Shown: positions 56,762 to 64,000 of the stretch, piece by piece | Numbering within the stretch: position 1 is the stretch's first letter | Layout of the letters: each line of letters opens with the position of its first letter | DNA from: Aromatoleum bremense | GTDB lineage: Bacteria; Pseudomonadota; Gammaproteobacteria; Burkholderiales; Rhodocyclaceae | Direction: 5' to 3' | NCBI RefSeq assembly: GCF_017894365.1 | Contig: NZ_CP059467.1 | Coordinates: 310,001-374,000 of the forward strand | Length of the DNA: 64,000 nt | Translations under genes and position numbers: made by a program | Notes under the pieces: generated by a model | Database searches by the model: none | What the model saw: the letters and a program-made list of their open reading frames with translations, nothing else | What the model was told of the DNA's origin: nothing

Positions 56762-57046
56762 TCAACCATAATCCCTGCGCCGCACGTCGTTCCCCCAGCG
56801 GTGATTGTTGGGGCTGATCTCGTTTTCGAACTGTGGAAAACGCCGGTCGTGCTCGAGAAGCAGCGACATGATCGTTGCGCCGTGTTCGCGCGGAAACCCC
56901 TGTCGGGTACCGCCGCGCGTGTCGGTCATCAGCATGAAAAGGAACTTCCGACACTCCGGGCTTCCCCACACCAGGTCGATTTTCCGCAGATGCGGAAACC
57001 GCTCGTAGAGCTCTTCGGTAGATGTCTCGGTGACTCTTCCCCTCAT
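56762..57046 (-). CDS. uncharacterised 94-residue protein
   Basis: Not recognised. The 94 residues include ELYERFPHLRKIDLVWG, CRKFLFMLMTDTRGGTRQGF and SLLLEHDRRFPQFENE, with consistent codon use. The ATG at 57046 is chosen because GGAG lies eight bases upstream; a GTG three codons earlier is possible. It lies 103 bp upstream of the Lon-like gene on the same strand and is divergent from moaA. It looks like a soluble cytoplasmic protein. Confidence 0.65.
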   Translation of the reverse strand: MRGRVTETSTEELYERFPHLRKIDLVWGSPECRKFLFMLMTDTRGGTRQGFPREHGATIMSLLLEHDRRFPQFENEISPNNHRWGNDVRRRDYG

Positions 57047-57336
57047 CGGAACCACTCCGTCCGGCCTCGTACAGCCGTTGAAATCCAGAATTCGCCTTTA
57101 TATCCGACAAGCCGATTCCGAACCACCGGGACCAGCAACCCGTCGTGACACAGTACGCAGACCCGGAGGAACACGATGGATTCAGGTACCGGAGCGGGCC
57201 GGCTTGCGCGCCCTGTTGATGCTGCCGATAATGGATAAAGTCATCGGCTGCCATCCTGGCTGCTTGCTCCAGGGCAAGGAATCTGCAGGCTCGGCGCCCG
57301 ATAATCGCCAAAAGCTCTCAGCGAAAACCGCCTCAC

Positions 57337-58416
57337 ATGAAAATCATCCCGATCCAGCCAGGCCCTTCGACCGCTTTACCGGCCGTCCCTGGCACCGCCT
57401 ATCCGACGCACGGCCCGCTGAAGGATCGCCGGGACCGGGCAGTGCAGGACCTCAGGATTTCCGTCACCGACCGCTGCAATTTCCGCTGCATCTACTGCAT
57501 GCCACGCTCGGTGTTCGGTGCCGACTACCCGTTCCTGCCGCGCAAGGAATTGCTGTCGTTCGAGGAAATCACCCGCGTCGCCCGCCGCTTTGCAGCACGC
57601 GGCGTACGCAAGATCCGCATCACCGGGGGCGAGCCGCTGCTGCGCAAGCATGTCGAGAATCTCATCGAAATGCTGGCGCAGATTCCCGACATCGAACTGA
57701 CGCTCACGACCAACGGCGTGCTGCTGCCGAAGATGGCGCGGACCTTGAAGGACGCGGGCCTCGATCGCGTGACGGTCAGCCTCGACGCGATCGACGATCC
57801 GACCTTCCGGCTGATGAACGATGCCGATTTCCCGGTCGCGGCGGTGCTCGAAGGCATCGCCGCGGCGAAGGATGCGGGGCTCGGACCGATCAAGGTGAAC
57901 ATGGTCGTCAAGCGCGGCGTCAATGACCAGGGCGTCATCGAGATGGCGCGCCATTTCCGCGGCAGCGGCCACATCCTGCGCTTCATCGAATTCATGGACG
58001 TCGGCAGCTCGAACGGCTGGAAGCTGGATTCGGTCGTGCCGTCGCGTGAAATCATCCAACGCATCGACCAGGTCTTCCCGCTCGAACAGGTCGATCCGAA
58101 CTACACCGGCGAAGTCGCCGAACGCTGGCGCTATCGCGATGGCGCCGGGGAGATCGGGGTCATCTCGTCGGTGACGCAGGCATTCTGCTCGACCTGCTCG
58201 CGCATCCGGCTGTCGACCGAAGGCAAACTCTACACCTGCCTGTTCGCACAGACCGGGCACGATCTGCGTGACATGTTGCGCGCGGGCGTCTCCGATGCCG
58301 AGATCGACCAGACGATCGCCGGCGTGTGGCACAACCGGGAAGACCGCTACTCGGAGATCCGCACCGCGAACACCGCCGGACTGCGCAAGATCGAGATGTC
58401 CTACATCGGCGGCTGA
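57337..58416 (+). CDS. moaA: GTP 3',8-cyclase
   Basis: Radical-SAM enzyme that converts GTP to 3',8-cyclo-GTP, the first step of molybdenum cofactor synthesis. The 359 residues contain the SAM cluster Cys47, Cys51, Cys54 (CNFRCIYC), the GTP-binding cluster Cys284, Cys287, Cys301, [10 protein letters not shown] and the conserved C-terminal Gly-Gly. The N-terminus is about 30 residues longer than in E. coli MoaA. No other mo-cofactor gene is adjacent and no Moco riboswitch was seen in the 290-bp leader. Confidence 0.97.
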   Translation: MKIIPIQPGPSTALPAVPGTAYPTHGPLKDRRDRAVQDLRISVTDRCNFRCIYCMPRSVFGADYPFLPRKELLSFEEITRVARRFAARGVRKIRITGGEPLLRKHVENLIEMLAQIPDIELTLTTNGVLLPKMARTLKDAGLDRVTVSLDAIDDPTFRLMNDADFPVAAVLEGIAAAKDAGLGPIKVNMVVKRGVNDQGVIEMARHFRGSGHILRFIEFMDVGSSNGWKLDSVVPSREIIQRIDQVFPLEQVDPNYTGEVAERWRYRDGAGEIGVISSVTQAFCSTCSRIRLSTEGKLYTCLFAQTGHDLRDMLRAGVSDAEIDQTIAGVWHNREDRYSEIRTANTAGLRKIEMSYIGG

Positions 58417-58447
58417 GCCACACCGACGGCACGCATGCCGTCCTCCA

Positions 58448-59653
58448 TCAGCCCGCGCCGCCTTCCGCCCGCCTCGCGGGCGCCACCACCACCGGGACCA
58501 GTTCGTCACTGGCACCCTGGTCGAGCTGCGCCGATTCGATCTTCTGGAAATGCGCAGTGATCTTGCGCGAGCTGACCTGCACGTCCTGAACATCCTTGCT
58601 CGCCTGCTCGATGTGGCGTGCGAGCGCGTTCATGCGTTCGTCGAAGCGCGCAAAGTCCTTCGCGAGCTTGCCGAGCGCATCCTTGATGACGTGCACCTGC
58701 TTGCGCGTTTCGACGTCCTTCAATACTGCGCGCGCGGTGTTCAGCACCGCCATCAGCGTCGTCGGCGACACGATCCATACCCGGCGCCCCTGCGCATAGG
58801 CGACGACCTCCGGATGATGGGCATGGATCTCCGCGAACACGGCCTCGGCAGGCACGAACATCACCGCGCCGTCGGAAGTCACGTCGGGGATGATGTATTT
58901 CGATGCGATCGCGTCCACATGCCGCCTGACATCCGCGCGGAACGCCGTCTGCGCGAGCTTGCGGTCGATGTCGGAAACGCCTTGGCCGACCATACGGTGG
59001 TAGTTTTCGAGCGGAAACTTCGAATCGACGCCGACCAGGCCGGTCGGCTCGGGCAGGCGCAGCGCGCAATCGACACGCGCGTTGTTCGGCAGCGTGTGCT
59101 GGAATTCGTAGGAATCGGGCGGCAGCATGTTCCGCACCAGCGCCTCGAGCTGGACTTCGCCGAACGCCCCGCGCGCGCGCTTGTCGCCGAGCAGTTCCTG
59201 CAGGCTGACGACGTTCGTTGTCAGACCGTCGATCTTTTTCTGCGCCTCATCGATCGTAGCGAGGCGTGCCATGACGTTCGTGAACGTCTCGTTGGTCTTG
59301 CGAAAGCCTTCGTCGAGGCGCTCGTTGACGTGGCCGGACAGGGTTTCGAGACGACGATCGACGCTGCGCGTCATCGCTTCGATGCTTGCAGCGAGCTGGC
59401 CCGACGCGCCCGCCAAGCCGCGCTGCAGCAGGTCGCGATCGGCGCGCGCATGTTCCGCCAGCCGGTCGGCCTGGCGCGCTAGGCCGTCGTGCAGGTCGCC
59501 GAGCATCGCGCGGTGCTGCCCGGCGAGCGCGGCGCCGACTTCGCCGACGAGCACCTCGGGAAGATCCTGTTCGAGCCGGCGCATGCGCCACGCCAGCCAG
59601 ACGACGATCACGATCAGTCCGGCCACCAATCCGGGCAGCATGTATTCAGGCAT
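58448..59653 (-). CDS. rmuC: DNA recombination protein RmuC
   Basis: A 401-residue membrane-anchored protein. It has one N-terminal transmembrane helix (about 5-22, after MPEY), a long coiled-coil region (about 25-180) and the RmuC nuclease-like domain (about 185-365: GAFGEVQLEALVRNMLPP, VDSKFPLENY, WIVSPTTLMAVL). RmuC limits inversion at short inverted repeats in E. coli and has been linked to phage restriction. The start at 59653 follows GGAG. It is convergent with moaA. Confidence 0.94.
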   Translation of the reverse strand: MPEYMLPGLVAGLIVIVVWLAWRMRRLEQDLPEVLVGEVGAALAGQHRAMLGDLHDGLARQADRLAEHARADRDLLQRGLAGASGQLAASIEAMTRSVDRRLETLSGHVNERLDEGFRKTNETFTNVMARLATIDEAQKKIDGLTTNVVSLQELLGDKRARGAFGEVQLEALVRNMLPPDSYEFQHTLPNNARVDCALRLPEPTGLVGVDSKFPLENYHRMVGQGVSDIDRKLAQTAFRADVRRHVDAIASKYIIPDVTSDGAVMFVPAEAVFAEIHAHHPEVVAYAQGRRVWIVSPTTLMAVLNTARAVLKDVETRKQVHVIKDALGKLAKDFARFDERMNALARHIEQASKDVQDVQVSSRKITAHFQKIESAQLDQGASDELVPVVVAPARRAEGGAG

Positions 59654-59815
59654 CCGCACCGCACTCCGTTCGAAATCGTGCCGGATTATAGCCACGATGA
59701 TTCGACGCGCCCCGCCCGATTGCGACAACCGCGGCGGCACCATCGGCCAGGGCCACCGGACCTCGGCAGATAGTCGGCCGAAGCGCCGCAGGGATGCCGA
59801 CGGCCGGCGCCGGAA

Positions 59816-62311
59816 TCACGCCGACGCGCGCAGGCTCGCGAGCGGCGGGCGCGCGAGCAGCTTGCGCGTGCCGAGCCAGCCCCCGGCGACCACGCCGCCC
59901 GCGCCGATGACGATCGCGAGCACGGTCGGCCACGGCGCCGGCACGTACGCCATCTTGAACACGTAATGCGCAAGGGCCCAGCCGATCACCGTGGCACCGA
60001 CGCCGGCCAGCGCCCCGGCGACGCCGCCGAGCACGAGAAATTCGGCGAGCAGCGCGTCCCGCACCTGGCGGTTGCGCGCGCCGAGCGTGCGCAGCACCGC
60101 GAGTTCGTAATCGCGCTCGTCGTGCGTCGATTGCAACGCAGCGTAGAGCACGACGAACCCTGCCAGCACCGCGAAGCCGAACACGAACTGCACGATCAGC
60201 ACCAGCTTGTCGGTCATCGAGCGGACCTGCTCGATGACCGCGCCGACGTCGATGACGGACAGGTTCGGGAAGCGGGCCACCAGCGCGGCCGTGAGCGCGT
60301 ACCTGTCGGGCGGCAAACGAAAGCTCGTGATCAGGCTCGCCGGATCGCCTTCGAGCATGCCGGGCGCGGCGATGAAAAAGAAATTGACGCGCATCGAATT
60401 CCAGTCGAGCTCGCGCACGCTCGTGATCGGTGCCTCGACGAGGCGTCCGGCGACATCGAAGCGCACGCGGTCGCCGACCTGCAACGCGAAAGTCTGCGCG
60501 AGGCCTTTCTCGACCGAAAACTGAGGTTCGCGCTGATCGCCGTGCCAGCGTCCGTCCGCGACCCGATTTCCGTCGGGAAGCATGGCGCCGTAGCTCAGGT
60601 TGAATTCCCGTTCGGCGAGCCGTTTCGTGCGCTGATCGACGAAATCGTCCGGATCGACCGGCCGGTCGTTGATCGCGACCAAGCGGCCGCGGATCATCGG
60701 CATGATGTCGGGGGCAACGAGTCCGTGGTCCACGAAGAACGCCGCGAGCGCTTCGCGCTGATCGGGCTGGATGTTGATGATGAAGCGGTTCGGCGCCTCC
60801 GGCGGCGTCATCCCGCGCCAGTTCTCGAGCAGATCGGTACGCACCAGCGTCAGTAGCAGCAGCGCCGTCATGCCCAGCCCGAGCGCGGTCGCCTGGATCA
60901 CGCTGCCCGCCATGCGCCGCGCGAGCGACGCGAGCCCGTAGCGCCAGCCGCCATGGCGGATCGTGCGGCGGCCCCTGGACCCGGCAATCGCATGCAATAC
61001 GCCCCACGCTGCGAGCGCAAACAGGCCGAGCGCCGCCACAAAGCCGGCCGCGACCGTCGCCCCGAGCTTCAGGTCGCCGGCAATCCAGAAAATGATCGCG
61101 AGCAGCGCGCCGGCCCCGCACGCCCATGCGAGTCCGCTGACCGGCTCGACCGCACCCATTTCTCGCCGCAGCACGCGCACCGTCGATACCTTCCCGAGCC
61201 GCAGCAGTTGCGGCAGCACGAAGCCGACCAGCAGCACCATGCCGACCGCCACGCCATGCGCAAACGGCAACAGCGACGGCGCCGGCAGCTCCGCCCCCAT
61301 CACTTCAGCGAGCACCGCCGCGAGCCCGAACTGCACTGCCCAGCCGGCCACGCCGCCGAGCGTGGCGGCGACGAGCCCGAAGAAGACGAACTCGCCGACG
61401 ACGATCCACAGCACCTGCGCCTGGCCCGCGCCGAGGCAGCGCATCACCGCGCAGCCATCGAGATGACGCTGCATGAAGCGGCGCGCCGCGAGGCCGACCG
61501 CGACCGCGGCGAGGATCACCGCGAGGAGTGCCGCGAGCCGCAGGAAGCGCTGCGCCTGGTCGAGCGCGCCGCGCACCTCGGGGCGCGCATTCTCGATGCT
61601 CTCGACCGCCTGCCCGCGCCCGAGCCGCTGCCGCGCCCAGCGCTCGAAGCCCGCGACGGCGTCCGGCTCGCCGGCCAGATGCAGGCGCCACCTCGCGCGG
61701 CTGCCGGCGATCAACAGGCCCGTTGCGGGCAGGTCCGCCGCGTTGAAGATCGCGCGCGGCAGCAGGCTGAAGAAATTCGCGCCGCGGTCCGACTCGAAGC
61801 TCACCATGGCGCCGACGCGGAACTCGAGCTGTCCGAGTCCGATTTTGTCGCCGACCGCGACACCGAGCGCGGCGAAGAGCCGCTCGTCGAGCCATACTTC
61901 GCCGCGCTGCGGCATTCGCTCGGCGACTGCATCCGGCCGGTTCGGACCGGGCGCGACGCGCACGCTGCCGCGCAGCGGATAGTCCGCCTCGACCGCCTTG
62001 ACGCCGGCCAGCTGGGCCGCCTCTGCCGTGCTCACCATGCTGGTGAATACCACCGTCTCGGCGGTCCGCAGGCCGCGCCGCCGCGCTTCGTCCGCGAATT
62101 GCCGCTCCCACGGCCGGTCGGCACGCAGCAACAGGTCGCCCCCGAGCAACTGGTTCGCTTCGCGGTCCAGCCCGCGCGACACGCGGTCGGCAAGGAAACC
62201 GACGCTCGTCAGGCTCGCCACCGCGATGACGATGGCGAGCCCGAGCAGGAGCAGCTCGCCCGCGCGCAGGTCGCGCAACATCATGCGCCATGCCAACCGG
62301 ATGGTTTTCAT
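59816..62311 (-). CDS. large ABC transporter permease, FtsX/YbbP type
   Basis: An 831-residue inner-membrane permease with two FtsX domains: an N-terminal helix (about 18-38), a periplasmic domain, four helices (about 255-400), further helices (about 425-475) and a C-terminal FtsX domain (about 700-820). The pattern is that of YbbP-type permeases, normally next to a LolD-like ATPase such as YbbA. Here the upstream gene is an amidohydrolase, so the ATPase partner is elsewhere or was lost. The ATG at 62311 gives the family start MKTIRLAWRMMLRD, with a poor ribosome-binding site. Confidence 0.9.
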   Translation of the reverse strand: MKTIRLAWRMMLRDLRAGELLLLGLAIVIAVASLTSVGFLADRVSRGLDREANQLLGGDLLLRADRPWERQFADEARRRGLRTAETVVFTSMVSTAEAAQLAGVKAVEADYPLRGSVRVAPGPNRPDAVAERMPQRGEVWLDERLFAALGVAVGDKIGLGQLEFRVGAMVSFESDRGANFFSLLPRAIFNAADLPATGLLIAGSRARWRLHLAGEPDAVAGFERWARQRLGRGQAVESIENARPEVRGALDQAQRFLRLAALLAVILAAVAVGLAARRFMQRHLDGCAVMRCLGAGQAQVLWIVVGEFVFFGLVAATLGGVAGWAVQFGLAAVLAEVMGAELPAPSLLPFAHGVAVGMVLLVGFVLPQLLRLGKVSTVRVLRREMGAVEPVSGLAWACGAGALLAIIFWIAGDLKLGATVAAGFVAALGLFALAAWGVLHAIAGSRGRRTIRHGGWRYGLASLARRMAGSVIQATALGLGMTALLLLTLVRTDLLENWRGMTPPEAPNRFIINIQPDQREALAAFFVDHGLVAPDIMPMIRGRLVAINDRPVDPDDFVDQRTKRLAEREFNLSYGAMLPDGNRVADGRWHGDQREPQFSVEKGLAQTFALQVGDRVRFDVAGRLVEAPITSVRELDWNSMRVNFFFIAAPGMLEGDPASLITSFRLPPDRYALTAALVARFPNLSVIDVGAVIEQVRSMTDKLVLIVQFVFGFAVLAGFVVLYAALQSTHDERDYELAVLRTLGARNRQVRDALLAEFLVLGGVAGALAGVGATVIGWALAHYVFKMAYVPAPWPTVLAIVIGAGGVVAGGWLGTRKLLARPPLASLRASA

Positions 62312-62339
62312 ATCGACCGGAGGATCCTGTTGCGCACGC

Positions 62340-63512
62340 TCACCGCGCCGGCGCCAGCACTTTGCGCACCAGTTCGACCCAGTACGCGACGCCGGTCGCG
62401 ATGATGTCGTCGTTGAAGTCGTAGGTCGGGTTGTGCAGCATGCACCCGCCCTCGCCCTCGCCGTTGCCGATCCAGACGTAGCAGCCGGGCTTGCGCTGCA
62501 GGAAGTACGCGAAGTCCTCGGCCCCCATGCTCGGGCGCGCGTCGGTCGCGACATTCACCGAGCCGACCAGCTCGCTCGCAACTTCCGCACAGACGGCAGC
62601 TTCCGCCGCGCTGTTTATCGTCGGCGGATAGCCGCGGCGATAATCCAGCGTGACTTTCACATCGCACGCCGCGGCGACGCCGTCGCAGATGCGCCGCAGC
62701 GCCGATTCGACCCGGTCCTGCACGACTTCGCTGAAGGCACGCACGGTGCCGCACAACTGGGCGCGGTCGGGTATCACGTTGTACGCCTCGCCGGCATTGA
62801 ACCGCGTAACGGAAACCACCGCCGAGTCAATCGGATCGAGGGTACGGCTGACGATGGTCTGGATCGCCTGCACCAGCGCCGCACCGGCGGTCACCGGGTC
62901 GGCGCCCAGATGAGGCATCGCCGCGTGTGCGCCGTGGCCGAGCAGATCGATGTCGAAACGGTCGGCGCTCGCCATGACCGGGCCACTGCGCACGCCGAAC
63001 TGTCCGGCGGGCATGCCGGGCCAGTTGTGCATGCCAAAAACGGACTCCATCGGGAAACGTTCGAACAGGCCGTCCTCGATCATCGCCAGCCCGCCCCCTT
63101 CGCCCTCCTCGGCAGGCTGGAAAATCAGATACACCGTGCCGTCGAAGTCGCGTCGCGCCGCGAGCGCCTCGGCCGCACCGAGCAACATCGTGGCATGTCC
63201 GTCATGCCCGCAGGCGTGCATGCACCCTTCGTGCACGGAACGGTGGGCGAACTCATTGCGCTCCTGCATCGGCAGCGCGTCGATATCGGCGCGCAGGCCG
63301 ATCGCCCGCAGGCTGCGGCCGCCGCGCACGACGCCGACGACCCCGGTCTTGCCGAGGCCGCGGTGGACTTCGATGCCCGCGGCTTCAAGATGGCGCGCGA
63401 TCAGCTCGGCGGTACGGTGTTCGGCGAACGCGAGCTCGGGATGGGCGTGGAGGTCGCGGCGTATCTCGGTCAGTTTCGCGAGGCGGGGCCGGATGGATTC
63501 GATGACGCTCAT
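62340..63512 (-). CDS. M20D-family amidohydrolase (hippurate hydrolase-like)
   Basis: A 390-residue metallopeptidase-fold amidohydrolase acting on N-acyl amino acids or hippurate-like amides. Metal ligands are visible in CMHACGHDGHATM, the catalytic Glu pair in FQPAEEGEGGG, and His in FGMHNWPG and MLHNPTYDFND. The dimerisation domain follows (GHGAHAAMP). The substrate is unresolved. It lies 28 bp upstream of the permease gene and may be co-transcribed with it. Confidence 0.93.
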   Translation of the reverse strand: MSVIESIRPRLAKLTEIRRDLHAHPELAFAEHRTAELIARHLEAAGIEVHRGLGKTGVVGVVRGGRSLRAIGLRADIDALPMQERNEFAHRSVHEGCMHACGHDGHATMLLGAAEALAARRDFDGTVYLIFQPAEEGEGGGLAMIEDGLFERFPMESVFGMHNWPGMPAGQFGVRSGPVMASADRFDIDLLGHGAHAAMPHLGADPVTAGAALVQAIQTIVSRTLDPIDSAVVSVTRFNAGEAYNVIPDRAQLCGTVRAFSEVVQDRVESALRRICDGVAAACDVKVTLDYRRGYPPTINSAAEAAVCAEVASELVGSVNVATDARPSMGAEDFAYFLQRKPGCYVWIGNGEGEGGCMLHNPTYDFNDDIIATGVAYWVELVRKVLAPAR

Positions 63513-63634
63513 GTCTGCCCCCTTGTGAGCCGGGTTTCAGTGACGTAGTGCGAAAACATCGAGTGTAATGATCCTGGCGCCGGCCGTCGAACCCAGGCGC
63601 CGTCTCCTCGATCGCAGCCGTGAATTGCTCCCCC

Positions 63635-63667
63635 TCCACGGGGAAGGCCGGTCGCCTTCCCCGTGGA
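63635..63667 (-). terminator. hairpin downstream of gdhA
   Basis: Perfect 14-bp inverted repeat TCCACGGGGAAGGC / GCCTTCCCCGTGGA with a 5-base loop, 29 bp past the gdhA stop. There is no T-run on either side. Confidence 0.55.
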
Positions 63668-63696
63668 AAGTGTTGCAGCCCTTCGTTACGAGGGCC

Positions 63697-64000
63697 TCAG
63701 ATGACGCCCTGCGAAAGCATCGCGTCGGCGACCTTGACGAAGCCGGCGACATTCGCGCCGTCGGAGTAACTCACGGTCCCGTCGGGCCTGGTGCCGTACT
63801 GCAGGCACATGCGGTGAATTCCCTGCATGATCTCGAGCAGCCGCCCGTCGACCTCTTCGCGGGTCCACGACAGGCGCATCGCGTTCTGGCTCATCTCCAG
63901 CCCGGAAGTGGCCACGCCGCCCGCGTTACTCGCCTTGCCCGGCGCATACAATACGCCGTTCTGCTCGAACACACGCACCGCCGCGGCATTGCACGGCATA
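63697..64000 (-). CDS. gdhA: NADP-type glutamate dehydrogenase, C-terminal end only
   Basis: The last 100 residues of a hexameric glutamate dehydrogenase. The characteristic end is present: MPCNAAAVRVF, then PGKASNAGGVATSGLEMSQN, WTREEVDGRL, and GANVAGFVKVADAMLSQGV. The catalytic part lies beyond the right edge. The conserved C-terminus fits the NADP-dependent biosynthetic enzyme that assimilates ammonium into glutamate. Confidence 0.95.
   Translation of the reverse strand, partial: MPCNAAAVRVFEQNGVLYAPGKASNAGGVATSGLEMSQNAMRLSWTREEVDGRLLEIMQGIHRMCLQYGTRPDGTVSYSDGANVAGFVKVADAMLSQGVI

Noticed and set aside
57047-57336. Possible Moco riboswitch before moaA
   Set aside because: None of the conserved helix sequences could be recognised; no gene or clear regulatory element is visible in this gap.
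1-64000. CRISPR arrays, complete insertion sequences, rRNA genes
   Set aside because: No regularly spaced repeats, no intact transposase and no rRNA sequence were seen on either strand.

Overview
This 64 kb window is GC-rich chromosomal DNA from a betaproteobacterium. The protein sequences and the order of the housekeeping genes (rpoE-rseA-rseB-rseC-mucD, lepA-lepB-rnc-era-recO-pdxJ-acpS; rpmF-plsX-fabHDG-acpP-fabF; rne; uvrB) fit Rhodocyclales, most likely an Azoarcus/Aromatoleum/Thauera-like organism. The genus is inferred from gene content and was not tested by a search.

Bases 1-13000 form an accessory catabolic cluster. A LysR regulator (1042-1947) sits among two aldehyde dehydrogenases, a 3-hydroxyisobutyrate-dehydrogenase-like enzyme, several short-chain dehydrogenases, an MFS transporter, and a leftward operon encoding a DUF35 protein, thiolase, SDR, crotonase, PaaI-type thioesterase and class III CoA-transferase. 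The SDR at the end of that operon is broken by several frameshifts. Four upstream regions in this block carry the same operator-like palindrome, ATTGA-N7-TCAAT, with T-N11-A symmetry; together they cover five transcription units, suggesting one LysR regulon. There is no acyl-CoA dehydrogenase, so the substrate may enter as an alcohol or aldehyde and be handled as an already unsaturated CoA ester (inference).

Bases 13000-13790 hold no intact gene, only a possible recombinase-like remnant. Core genome follows. Leftward: pgsA and uvrC with a tRNA-Gly/tRNA-Cys pair under its own near-consensus promoter; nagZ, acpS, pdxJ, recO, era, rnc, a DUF4845 gene, lepB and lepA; then the envelope-stress sigma-E operon. 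nadB is divergent from rpoE. A second leftward cluster encodes fatty acid and phospholipid synthesis (yceD, rpmF, plsX, fabH, fabD, fabG, acpP, fabF). maf and a tetrapyrrole-methylase-like gene run rightward. sppA, a phosphoglycolate-phosphatase-like gene and rluC run leftward, divergent from rne. A low-molecular-weight phosphatase gene and uvrB run leftward, divergent from an aromatic/aspartate aminotransferase.

At 48300-48590 two identical tRNA-Asn genes lie between a strong promoter and a terminator. Immediately downstream is a 1605-codon DUF4011/SF1 helicase/Vsr-like nuclease/DUF3320 protein, an architecture known from antiphage defence (Hhe type), placed where islands commonly insert. 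It is followed by a small uncharacterised gene and a Lon-like protease with an intact Ser-Lys dyad but no Walker A lysine. The window ends with a small conserved gene, moaA, rmuC, a large FtsX-type permease, an M20 amidohydrolase and the 3' end of gdhA.
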